DNA from: Synaphobranchus kaupii
Lineage: Eukaryota > Chordata > Actinopteri > Anguilliformes > Synaphobranchidae
Assembly (NCBI GenBank): GCA_029718625.1
Contig: CM056383.1
Coordinates: 20,623,930 to 20,687,929, forward strand
DNA: 64,000 nt
Direction of reading: 5' to 3'
In this document: in pieces, positions 54,396-64,000 of the stretch
Layout: each line of letters begins with the position of its first letter
How positions within the stretch are numbered: position 1 is the first letter of the stretch
The notes under the pieces: model-generated
Told to the model about the DNA's origin: nothing
Databases searched by the model: none
Seen by the model: the letters and a program-made list of their open reading frames with translations, nothing else
Position numbers and translations under genes: made by a program

Positions 54396-55514
54396 TAAAG
54401 GATAAGTTCGCTATTTTGGACCTTGGACCCTATTTGCGGTCTGTCTTCCATGAACACATTGAGTCCATATTTTCGCTGATCGGTCCAGTATTGAGCTAGC
54501 TACAGATTTCCTGTAGGCTCTCACTGGGCTACAATAGAAGTCAACGGGGCAATTAGAAATGTTATGGAAAAACAACGATAAATGTGCTTTCATGTACAAT
54601 AAATGAGACGGGAAGCTCAGGGTGTATTGTTACCGGTCTCAGTATGCTCTCCTGTGAAATGTATCTCAATCCGTACATTTTTACGTGCTTGGCATGGCTT
54701 GGAAGTAAGCATTTCTCTGTTGCTCGTTTTCGCTGCTCCCGCGGAGTACTATGTGTCGGGGGTGGGGGAGCGGGAAGGTGTGCCGGCCGTTTACGAAACT
54801 ATCTATGTGAGCAGTCTGCGTTTGTTTACCTGCAGCAACGTAGGCTACAATTTCCACAAAAAAACTTGGATGATGGATGACTATAATGATTACGAAGACG
54901 AAGAATTCGATTTTGACTTTGACGTTACTGGCTACAGATTTGAGCCAGAATACACGGACACGGAACTACAAGAGATGGATGATAAGAGAGCAAGAGAAGA
55001 GAGAGAGGCTGAAGTTGCGCAGGTAATGTAAATTATTACAAATGATGATTACAAACACTGCGTTACAAATAGTTCTGCTGTAGGCTACTAGCTAGTAAAC
55101 TCCAACGGGAGGTCAGGATTTGTGATCAACTGCTTTTCAAGCGGCCTCTCTACAACGTAGCTAGACTGCGGAAGTTTACAGTGCGAGGTAGTGCGGTCGG
55201 AGAAATAGTTCTGTTTCAAATGGAACTGTTGTTTCAACGTTCGGTTTGCGTTTGCGATAGCCTACATTTCACAGGAGAGCATACTGAGACCGTAAGAATA
55301 CACACTGAGCTATAAAAGCACATTTATCGTTGTTTTTCCATAACATTTCTAATTGCCCCATTGACTTCTATTGTAGCCCAGTGAGAGCCTACAGGAAATC
55401 TGTAGCTAGCTCAATACTGGAACGATCAGCGAAAATATGGACTCAATGTGTCAGGTTCATGGAAGACAGACCGCAAATAGGGTCCAAGGTCCAAAATAGC
55501 GAACTTATCCTTTA
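54396..55514. mobile_element. TA-flanked element with about 250-bp inverted repeats
   Basis: TA (54396-54397) then AAGGATAAGTTCGCTATTTT; the right end is its complement followed by TA (55513-55514). The inverted arms extend to about 54663 and 55262, roughly 250 bp with a small indel. TA flanks fit Tc1/mariner-like target choice. The interior includes a CpG-rich stretch and one short acidic exon. No transposase catalytic domain is present. Confidence 0.8.
54870..55022 (+). CDS. Acidic first-exon-like ORF within the TIR element
   Basis: ATG at 54870 (a second ATG at 54873) gives MMDDYNDYEDEEFDFDFD, then VTGYRFEPEYTDTELQEM and a charged helix DDKRAREEREAEVAQ. At 55020-55028 the sequence is CAGGTAATG, a good splice donor (CAG/GTAATG); without splicing the frame ends 9 bases later. 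About 51 codons. It looks like the first exon of a transposon-encoded gene whose later exons are missing from this deleted copy. The FEPEYT motif reminded me of proteins encoded by some fish DNA transposons, but I cannot name the family. Confidence 0.5.
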
Positions 55515-56559
55515 ATGGATGGCCTGTGAAAATATGGCGACGTCTGTAGTCCGTTCTGAGAAATGCTAGCACTATGGGAGCTGAGAAATCCTATGCATGG
55601 GTTTAAATTTCGTTCTGTGTAGCACGATAAAAGTCGGACAATCGAAAGAAAACTGTGTTAAGCCATTTTTTCTGACGTTACAGTTTATGGTTAATCCTAA
55701 CTGCATTGGACATAACATTATTTATGCTAACCTTCCAATATCCAGTAGGCTATCATATCGGCTGACCAGACTCTTTACCCGAAAATATTCGTTCGGACAG
55801 AGGACACTTGTGCTCCGTTTATGCGGTCTTAAAGTGCAGTAGCTATAACATTATCTGGCTTTGATGCTCAACTTCAGTTCCTTAATGCGTTTGATTTCTT
55901 TTGAGCGATGAGAGAGTGCTGCACACATCGGCATAGCTACAGAGCAACATAAAATGGTAAACGCCACAATAACTTTCCACGTTGGCCTAAAGCTACAATG
56001 TTATATCCTACAATAAACGGGAGCACTCGCTCTTCTTCGCAAACATTTATCGCATAATGCAGTACTGTGTCATGCTGCTAGACAAAATATAGGCTATTTC
56101 TGCACGCCATGGATTGAAGGTGAAACATATAAACAGCTAATGTTTGACCATCCTTCATATTAAAACATTTCTTTCCAGTCCTGTCAAAAAAACTGAGCAA
56201 CTAAGGAAGCCGAAATAGACTAAACTAAACCAACATGAGTTGAACCTATTGGTTTTAGTTAATTGGGCAAGTAGGCTACATTTTCGCGTTTTGGAAATGT
56301 CTCCTTGTCGAATCTCGTTAGAAGCGCTTCTGTCTCATCATAGCGCTATATTGTTGGGTCATGATGAATTTGTTTATGTTGTTGCCATAACATTTTTATG
56401 AGCAAATCACAAACTAATAAATGGAATACAATAATAATTCATTAAGTGATTGATTAAAATCACATATTATGTATTGGTTATTTGGTTAATTAATCAATTC
56501 TGCATGATTCCGATGTCAAGAATATTTTGTTACCATTCAAGAAATAAATACTCTCCATA
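55515..56559. other. Intergenic sequence
   Basis: About 1 kb, no gene or repeat recognised. Confidence 0.35.
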
Positions 56560-57987
56560 TAGGGTGAAGTCAGAAAAAGTGGGACATCAGTTAAAATGGG
56601 ACAAATAAGATTCTACATATTGTGCTCTTTAAATATAAACAGTGAATGACTTAATCTGGCTTTTAGCTATTGCGACAGGGGTACTTGGTAATGGGCAGGG
56701 TTAAACCTTCAGCTCAGGCTCATTTGAATATACACAAGAGATGCCCTGGCTCTGACATATGATCTGTCACTTGAAAATAATAAGGGTACTAAACTCACAG
56801 ATTTATTAACAACCTATAACACTATTACAATTTCATTCATATGAAAAATGCATTTTGGTTCTTTGTAATCAAATGTGAAAGATATTTACTTTCAAAAATG
56901 TTTGTAGTAAAACGAGGATTAATGATGCAATGCAATGTGAAATTTATGTACTAGATAGTGTTCACAAACTTGGTATTGAATTAAGTCATTATTTAATACA
57001 AACATTTGGGGAATATGATCATCTTTAAATAGGGAAAAAGTAGCTCTCAGAATCTCTCCACAACAATCATCTATGATTTGAGAAATTAACTGGAGAAGAT
57101 GAGCTTGGTCGAAAAAAAAGTACATTAAGTAAAATAATAATAAAATTTATTTACATAGAACTTATAAAAACAATTACAAAGTGCTTCACAGCAAATTAAA
57201 AACCAAAACTAGAGGGACAAAACACATAAATATAAATGATAAGGACATAAAGTTTAACCCGTGTTGTATTCATATTATGTATGCACCCCGTGTCCACAGG
57301 GTGAGAAATTCTTCATTGAATTTTAAACCCTAAAACTATTTTTCATGTAGAAACAACCTGTCATTCATAAATAAATCAGTGAATAATTGTGATTCCCTAC
57401 TTCATAGTCCAGACAGACTGTATTTCTTCAGTCTACACCACTCATTTTTACTAAAAAACAGACATAATTGATTATGACTTCTGATGTCATATAACTGCAG
57501 GGTTAAAAGGACTTAAGACAATGTTGTACCTGGATGGTGTACCGCTTCTTTAAAAACACAAAGAAAATGCTTAATGCTAAAATGTTTAACTTTTTCTAAT
57601 GGTAGGTAATTATTATTATAATTTTTTTTTTTTTTTAGTTTTGAGTTAAACAAAGAGAAGGGTCATTTTTGAACCGAGGGCAACATGAGGGTTAAACACA
57701 AAAACATAGCCTAAGGTTTGAATACAGTACTAAATAATAAATAAATAAAAATGTTTGTAAAAGTAAAAGTTTCTGTCCAGCTGGTTCATGTGCCGTTTAA
57801 ATAAATGTTTCAATGTTGGGGATCGGAGGCTGGATTCCTAAAAAATATATACTTTGGCACAATTTCATGAAAGACATATTATGGACCCAAAACAATTAAT
57901 TAAAACACCACTAGTTTGTAAACAGTATTTAGGTGGTGTTCTAGACAGTCTACTAAAAAATGTCCCACTTTTGATGACTTCACCCTA
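56560..57987. mobile_element. TA-flanked TIR element, 1.4 kb
   Basis: TA then GGGTGAAGTCAGAAAAAGTG at 56562; right end ACTTTTGATGACTTCACCC then TA (57986-57987). About 27-bp inverted ends with two or three mismatches. The interior is AT-rich with poly-T near 57617-57639 and no transposase, so it is non-autonomous. Confidence 0.7.
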
Positions 57988-58227
57988 CAATTGCTCTCAA
58001 ACAATTAAAATTAAACATTTAGTACAATGTCAGTCCATTACCAAACTCCTGTGCATTAAAAGCATGAAAATCCATGAAAACACTGGAGGGAGGGTAAGGA
58101 TTAGGAATATGAAAAAGGTTAAGCAAAACATGTATTCTTTCTCGATATAGATTAGTCAGGCCAGCTATGTCAGTCAGTCACCGTTAGGCAAGGAAGTAGA
58201 GGGATGAGGATATGGTAGGTAGGAGCT

Positions 58228-58490
58228 ATGTCAACATGTCAGGGAGCGATGAAGGTGGTGGCAGCCGCAAAGTTTAATGTCCCATGGAAAACCCTTGATG
58301 ACAGGGTAAAGCCAAGGCCACATTCACCATGGGCTGTCAACAGGGCCGTCTTAAAAAATTATCAGAGGCAGATGAGAAGGTGTTGGTCATGCAATTTACA
58401 GTGCAAGACAGGGGTTTACAAACACCAAGTCCACTCTTGTTTTTTGCCCTGGCTGTGGCAAAGAAGAGGGGAACCAGTGAGTCTCTTGGA
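58228..58490 (+). pseudogene. Pogo/Tigger-like transposase fragment
   Basis: MKVVAAAKFNVPWKTLDDRVK looks like a psq-type helix-turn-helix. After a frame change it continues with RLKKLSEADEKVLVMQF and LLFFALAVAKKRGT, the order seen at the N-terminus of pogo/Tigger transposases. The DDE domain is absent. It lies 240 bp outside the right end of the 56560-57987 element, so belonging to that element is not supported. Confidence 0.4.
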
Positions 58491-58664
58491 CAGCAAGCTA
58501 ACTTCACAAGAATATTTTACATCTACTTGGTTAATGTAATAACATTCACAAAAGGTGTACATTCTGTTTTGACTGCATTAATAGTATTAAAGATTATATC
58601 ATACCTGAAAGGGGGTGAAAAATCACGAGATTGGCAGGGTGTTCCATTTCCTCATCAATTGTTG

Positions 58665-59183
58665 TCATTAATGGAGCTATGTCTGGTACCGTTTCTCGGT
58701 TACAACAGCAGAATGGTATCTCATTAGTATGCATAAGCTAGGGCTGTGATAGGCCAAAAACATCACGTGTGAGGGTAGTAGGATATGACGTCACGCGTCC
58801 CACTGCTTTTCTTGGCAAGACATGCACTGCGTAGCATCCAAGCGCTAGGATTGGCCAGGCGTCCATGCTCACACCTCTGGGTAAAGACGTGGTTTGAAGG
58901 GAGCACATGAACTGGAATGTTCTACAAAGTCATAAACAAGATATATGTCGAATTCAAAGACCCCCTGATTTTTGTGAGTTTGTGATTCCCGTACCCCACC
59001 CACAAACCCTAAACATAACCTCACAGGAGTTCACGTAACTCGGGCTCATGCCCGAACTGTTAAAATAGTGGGGTTGTATGCACCACGCTACTGTGGCATT
59101 TCCGGTACCCTGTTTCTCAGTTACAACAGTAAAGGTGTTGTAGGAAGCCATGTTGTCGGCTTGTGACATACCTCCATTAATGA
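58665..59183. repeat. Inverted and direct repeat pair
   Basis: TCATTAATGGAGCTATGTC (58665-58683) is inverted at 59165-59183 with 18 of 19 matches. GGTACC...TTTCTC.GTTACAACAG occurs directly at about 58685 and 59105. The structure is unassigned. Confidence 0.45.
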
Positions 59184-59307
59184 GGAAAAGTACCGCAAAT
59201 CTCCCCCTACTGCATGGGAGTAGGCATAACCAATCAATCAGAAATCACTGTAAAAGGTTTATCAGTAGACTACCATCTTATCTTTCTCTCATTCTCATAT
59301 TTTAACC

Positions 59308-60181
59308 CAGTGGTTCTCAACCTCAGTTCAGGGGGCCCCCAGCTGGGTATGAAATGAACTTTTTCACCCACTGGCCAGAGTGGCTTGTGGAGTATAAAAA
59401 TCACCAGCCATTTTGAACATTTTACCAGCAACATTACCTTTTACAATATAACACAACCTGATTCATTACCAGCCAAAGTCGCTGCTCGAGTAAAAATCTT
59501 ACCAGCCACAATCAAAGTTTGACCAGAATTTGACTGGTGGCTGGTGTTAATTTCACACCCTAGCCCTCTGTGTCTGCTGGTTTTTGTTCCAAGCACAATT
59601 GTCATCCCAGAATTTTAACAAATTTTTCTTAATTAGGTTCTTTTCATGTTTAGAGGGATTATTTACCGTCATTGTTTGATTTTAGCCACATGGTCAGAAA
59701 TAACTATGCATGCCATGAAATTAAAGACTGAGGTGAATCAGTAGGCTCCTAATTATGTAGTTGAACATGTGTTTAGATGCCTTCATAATTTTTCCCGTAA
59801 ACTTATTAACAAAATGAAGGTTTGGCTTGTTATCATTTGCATTGTCTTTGAATTCTTCATTACCACATGGTTAGTTTTAGATGTCCACAATTTCACCAAT
59901 TAGGAGCCTATTGATTCACCTCAGTATCTAATTTGATCAGTTAAACTTTTTTTTACCTCTCTTTTTGTAGATGTTTGTAATATAGCACAATGTGAATATT
60001 AGACTTTTTCTTCAGGGCATGCATAGCTATTGCGAACATAATGTTGCTTAAGAGGGTAAATAATCCCTCTAAACATGAAATGCACCTAGTTAATAACTAT
60101 TCACACCTTGTTAAAATTCTGGGATTGCAAAGAAAACCAGGAAACACAAGGCGCCCCCAGGACCGAGGTTGAGAACCACTG
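59308..60181. mobile_element. Palindromic hAT-type MITE with a nested MITE
   Basis: Ends CAGTGGTTCTCAACC (59308) and GGTTGAGAACCACTG (60181), flanked by TTTTAACC (59300-59307) and TTTTAAGC (60182-60189), 7/8. CAGTGGTTCTCAA is a Charlie-like hAT terminus. The two halves are complementary over long stretches (for example CATGTTTAGAGGGATTATTT and CTGAGGTGAATCA), so the whole element can fold back. No transposase. Confidence 0.85.
59343..59563. mobile_element. Small MITE nested in the hAT MITE
   Basis: Left end CTGGGTATGAAATGAAC, right end GTTAATTTCACACCCTAG, imperfectly inverted. It interrupts the otherwise continuous left arm of the host MITE. Contains repeated ACCAGCCA words. Confidence 0.6.
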
Positions 60182-60219
60182 TTTTAAGCTTAACCATAAT
60201 TAACAATATTTATACTTTT

Positions 60220-60260
60220 TCCTGAAACTAATTTGAGTTCAACTCAAATTAGTTTCAGGA
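60220..60260. other. Perfect 20-bp palindrome with 1-base spacer
   Basis: Arm 60220-60239 (starts TCCTGAAACTAA), centre C at 60240, exact complement 60241-60260. Pairing ends abruptly on both sides. It lies between the hAT MITE and the Tc1 remnant. Confidence 0.8.
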
Positions 60261-60374
60261 TGACCTCCTTTTAGCTCAATGAAATAAATATTAGCTTGTG
60301 CTCATGGATTGACACATGCCTTCTGTATCTCTTTTGCCATCACTTCATGAATTTACATTCTTGCTTGTCCCATG

Positions 60375-60857
60375 TACACTGCCCGGCCAAAAAAGTGTTA
60401 TGATCTGGGGTTGCTTCAGTTGGTCAGGTCTGGGCTCAGCAACATTATGCAGCAATAAAATGAAGTCAGCTAAGTACCTGAGTGTACTGAATGACCAGGT
60501 TATCCCATCAATGGGCATTTTCCAGGACGACAATGCCAAGATTCATCAGGCTCAAATTGTGGTTCAGGGAGCATGAGGAATCATTTTCACACATTAATTA
60601 GTCACCAGATTCCTGACCTTAACCCCATTGAAAGTCTTTGGGATGTGCTGGAGAACACTTTACGGAGTGGTTCGACTCTCCTGTCGTCAATACAAGATCT
60701 CAGCCAAAAATTCATGCAACTCTGGATGGAAATAAATGTTTTGACATTGCATAAGGTTGTCGAAACAATGCCACAACAAATGCGCGCCATAATCAAAGCT
60801 AAAGGCGGTCCAACGAAATATTAGAGTGTGCAACTTTTTTTTTGGCCGGGCAGTGTA
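60375..60857 (+). mobile_element. Internally deleted Tc1-like transposon
   Basis: TA (60375-60376) then CACTGCCCGGCCAAAAAA; right end TTTTTTGGCCGGGCAGTG then TA (60856-60857). The left terminal repeat joins directly to the C-terminal half of the transposase, so the 5' half of the element is deleted. 483 bp including the flanking TAs. Confidence 0.9.
60391..60824 (+). pseudogene. Tc1 transposase C-terminal half (broken)
   Basis: VMIWGCFSWSGLGSATLC, then IFQDDNAKIHQAQ (second Asp region of the DDE triad) in the frame ending 60576. After a frameshift and in-frame stops: PDLNPIESLWDVLENTL (catalytic acidic residue region), ending GGPTKY at 60824. The paired DNA-binding domain and the first catalytic Asp are missing. 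Confidence 0.85.
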
Positions 60858-62956
60858 GCATTGCTGTATAATGAAGACTACGTTGCTCATTATCATAAAG
60901 TTATAGGTTCAACATTTAATATATTCGTATTTAGTGTTGCATCTAAATTATAGTGGTCCTGATTGCTACTAGATGGTAACAATCACGCTGGTGGTGGTAA
61001 TCAAAAGATGACAGGTACCTCCTTCCAAGCAGGTCTACCCCCCTACCCCAATCATAATAGTTCCACATAAAAATATTGGAATATAATTATAAAACTGGAC
61101 AAGTAATAGTTTTTGAACAAGTAATAGTTCAAACGAGATATATTTAGTCTAGTTCTTTCGTAATTATTTTTTTTCTGTGGTGTAAAACGGCGTATTTTCG
61201 TTGAATTACGTGGCGAGTTTGGGCTCATGGAATGGCGAGATTGGGACCACAGGCGGAATCAATACGGAAGCGGCACAGGCGGTCTATCGAGTCCATTTTA
61301 AAATACAAACAACAAACTAGCATAAATACAGTAAACGAGTTTGATGGTCAGTAAGTGACATTTGAAAACGGGGCACACGGTGACTCTAGCTGTGCCTTTG
61401 CTTTCTTTAAAAATGTGTTTTTAAAGGCAGGAGTTGTGAAAAAGTGGCGAGATTAGGCGCAGCTACGCTACTACTAACAGAACATCAGAATTGAATACAT
61501 CAGTTTAATAAGTTAGATAATAAGTTAGTATTTACACGTACAATTCATGTGTATTTCATAGGGGTGTAATAATGATACTTAATAGAGAACAGATATGATT
61601 TGTACTGTATTTGTTGTGTAAGTAAATTGTAGTTTTTGTCCTATTCATAACATCCCTGCTTTCAAATGCCTTATGTTTATGCTGTATGTTCTGTGTTTCA
61701 TAGAAACCCAATTATTCTGAATAATACCTTCCATACATAAAACCTTCCCCCGGATTCTGACTGCATTCTGATAGATGCCCCGGGGGCGAACTACAGCTCT
61801 ATATTCAGATCCAGCTACACCTTATACAGTCCTACATTGAATCCTCCCTTACAGATTGAGAATGTACCCATTTTAAAAGTTGAATAAATGTTTCATTTTC
61901 ATATTTTGTCATGCGTGTTCTGCTTTATGTGTCCACCCCGTCATGTGCTGGTCCACCATGTCATCTTGATATTTTTTAATAATAATTCAATCATACTGTG
62001 AAATATCTGTATATATAATCTAGTGTGTTCAATAGCTAAATAGGGGGCAATAATATGCTAATAAAAAACTGCATCCAGATATCGGTTTTCTCCAAATTAA
62101 AAAAAAAAATGTGCAAATTGTATGTGTTTCTTTAAAAACAGATGGTTTACATAGAATTATTTATTTATAATTTGAAAGCAAACAAATAACCCTGTTTAGG
62201 AAAGGGACATCATACCCTTCAGAAAATGTCATTTTCATCTTAATATTGCAATAAAAACATATTTAGCAGTAAGTTATATGTCCATGACAGGGTGGACATA
62301 TCTTGTGGTTTATTCTCCGAATATTGGCCCATAATTATCTGAAAATATGTGTGGGAGCTCAGCTAATATATATTTCTACAACTTGAGTGTCTACTATTTA
62401 TGATAAGACATAAAGGGAATGGGAAATTAAGAGCAAAATGTGTGAGTATTGTGAGGGTTGAAAGGCAATCTATGGTGATATTGACCCATACGTCTCAAAA
62501 GAACCGAAAACGACACGCTCTGATGGCTAGCTCACAAGCTAAATCCATTAATAATCATACTGCAGCCTATGCAGTATGCACTGATCTGAACAGACCTAGC
62601 TAACGTCAGCTAGTATAATGCAACTAATAGCCTACAAGGCTAGCCAATAAATAGCAACCCACACAGATAAAGCAGAGACGAAGAAGCTCGAGAATTATAC
62701 ATCATATTGCATTAAAATGCAATTACGAAATAAGAAGGGAATTCTATGAATGTACTATAACTACAAGCAAAAACTATAAGTACAATACCGGCAGCTTACC
62801 CATTCGCTTTATTTGACCGTGAAATAAAAAAAATGGTGGATCTCCGTTTTGTCTCGTAATTCATCGGAGAAAATCGTAAAGTCACGTGGTGTGTAATCTC
62901 TGATTCGTAAGATATGTACGAATTTTCGGTACTGGGATTTTGTAGAATAGATACGA
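60858..62956. other. Intergenic sequence
   Basis: No gene supported in about 2.1 kb apart from the inverted-repeat arm at 61195-61475. TA-rich patches near 62010 and 62090. Confidence 0.35.
61196..61475. repeat. Right arm of the 9.6-kb-spaced inverted repeat
   Basis: 61444-61470 and 61210-61223 are complements of parts of 51871-51916. About 220 bp separates the two pieces here but only 5 bp on the left, so the right copy carries extra sequence. Confidence 0.6.
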
Positions 62957-63490
62957 ATGGGCTGTGAGACCAGGTTGGATGAAACTTATAGTAGACTAAC
63001 GTCACTAAATCGTTGGCTATCTGAGTGGTGTCTCTCTAATAATGTTGGCTATATAGATCTTTCGCACACTTTTTGGGGGAGGCCTAATCTTTTAAAAAGA
63101 GATGGTGTTCACCCCACATGGGAGGGTTCAGCTCTTATCTCTAAAAATCTGGCCTATAGTCTTAGAAATTCAAGTCCCTGACTAATTAAAGCCAAGGCCA
63201 GGAAGCAGAACTACTTCTCTGCTTGTTCCACAGAACCGTCAGCTAGGGTTCACCCTTTAGAAATTGAAACTGTCTGTCCCCCGTATACAAAACCATGTCA
63301 AATCTGTCAAAAACCGTGAAGTTTGTTTTAATAATCTGATTAAGATTAAAACAAAACACAATCCTATTAGCTCAAGTGATATTACTACCATGAGAGTTGG
63401 CTTATTAAATATAAGATCCCTTAATTCCAAGGCAGCTCTTGTGAACTAACGAATCTCAGACTGCTCTCTTGATATACTATGTTTAACCCT
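62957..63490 (+). pseudogene. LINE fragment: esterase-like ORF1 end and endonuclease start
   Basis: LNRWLSEWCLSNNVGYIDLSHTFWG and LLKRDGVHPTWEGSALIS (62957-63181) match the C-terminal block of the SGNH-type esterase found in ORF1 of CR1/L2-like LINEs; DGVHP holds the D-x-x-H pair. The stop at 63181 is followed by an ORF (63264-63449) ending MRVGLLNIRSLNSKAALVN, the start of an APE endonuclease. It then stops and decays by about 63490. Both ORFs are short remnants of one element, not the L2 at 4336-9873, which has no ORF1. Confidence 0.65.
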
Positions 63491-63901
63491 ATTTACTTTG
63501 GCCCTTCAGAGGCAATTTCCTCCTGGTTTCTACTAGTTTTATTTAAATGTCAATATCTAAAAAAATATTCCCTGCACATCCATGGTTTTAAGTTCGAACT
63601 GAAGAAGAAGCTGTATCATTCAGAAATTTGCTACAGAATACATTTATTTCAGAATAGTCACATACAGTATATATATAATAACCATAACATACGCCGCCTA
63701 ATGTATTTAAATACGTTTAAAAAAGAACGTACGAAAGAGCGTGTGTATTCACACAAGTACAGCAACGTATTTCAGCCCTAAGTGCCAGGGGTGGTCGCTG
63801 CGGAAATGTCGACTGTACGGGACTTTGGCGAAATATAACAAGATAAACTCTTCAGGGTTCATCACAAAACAGCTGTAGCTGAATAGACGGAACGCATCTG
63901 A
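63491..63901. other. Unassigned sequence resembling 30900-31050
   Basis: 63690-63780 and 30945-31015 share words in the same order (AATGTATTTA, ACGTGTGT or GCGTGTGT, CACAC, ACAGCAACGTA), suggesting a diverged common repeat. Confidence 0.35.
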
Positions 63902-64000
63902 CTGCGTTCTGTCGAGGCCTGAAGACACACCTCTTCAGACTCCACCTTGACTGATATTCTAACCTAGGACCTCATGGTACTAGTTCCCTGTGTTTTCCTG
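63902..64000 (+). mobile_element. 5'-truncated L2 copy, running off the window
   Basis: Matches 9398-9490 of the L2 element: codes for LKTHLFRLHLD at the C-terminus, stop, then CACCTTGACTGATAT-type 3' UTR. The 3' UTR differs by indels near 63965. It belongs to the same family in the same orientation; its 3' end lies beyond the window. Confidence 0.85.

Noticed and set aside
57854..58150. 98-codon ORF overlapping the right end of the TIR element
   Set aside because: Crosses the element boundary and has no motif.

Overview
The window reads as teleost fish genomic DNA. No convincing host protein-coding gene, tRNA or rRNA was found. The fish reading rests on the mix of repeats: chromodomain-type Ty3/gypsy LTR elements, an L2-clade LINE with the fish-type 3' end (TTTGGATAAAAGCG plus a short TGTAA tail), an I/Nimb-like LINE, hAT and Tc1/mariner derivatives, and long CA/GT microsatellites in an AT-rich background. 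No species is claimed.

Layout. (1) 74-11559 is an old chromovirus (copy A). Its integrase is split by an almost full-length L2 LINE (4336-9873) headed by eight 259-bp tandem monomers. (2) 12043-16919 is a terminal-inverted-repeat (TIR) element whose left arm was hit by a young non-autonomous LTR element on the minus strand (12088-15955, 5-bp target duplication). That element carries a 555-codon reading frame built from 8- and 10-residue repeats. (3) 17-23.6 kb is intergenic DNA with microsatellites, MITEs and a perfect 19-bp hairpin. (4) 23578-27575 is a decayed I/Nimb-like LINE interrupted by a hAT element (24205-25718), itself interrupted by a small hAT-type MITE (24645-25001). (5) 27.6-45.2 kb is mostly unassigned AT-rich DNA with MITE fragments and two short tandem arrays. 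(6) 45250-51192 is a second chromovirus (copy B) with a perfect AGATC target duplication and LTRs about 1% different. (7) 51.2-64 kb holds a TA-flanked element with about 250-bp inverted ends and a small acidic exon, a second TA-flanked TIR element, a pogo-like fragment, a palindromic hAT MITE with a nested MITE, an internally deleted Tc1, a LINE fragment with esterase and endonuclease pieces, and the 3' end of another L2 running off the window.

How the parts relate. Copies A and B are a family pair sharing gag zinc knuckle, protease, reverse transcriptase, RNase H, integrase and a C-terminal chromodomain; both are disabled. The minus-strand LTR element has the same 3' boundary signature as the chromoviruses and probably depends on such elements. 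The L2 is the best preserved coding unit: one apparent frameshift in a C-run separates it from an open frame.

The two best candidates for something undescribed are the L2 with its tandem 259-bp 5' monomers, and the non-autonomous LTR element whose coding minisatellites (30, 30 and 24 bp) all keep the reading frame. All calls were made by reading the sequence; no database search was run.
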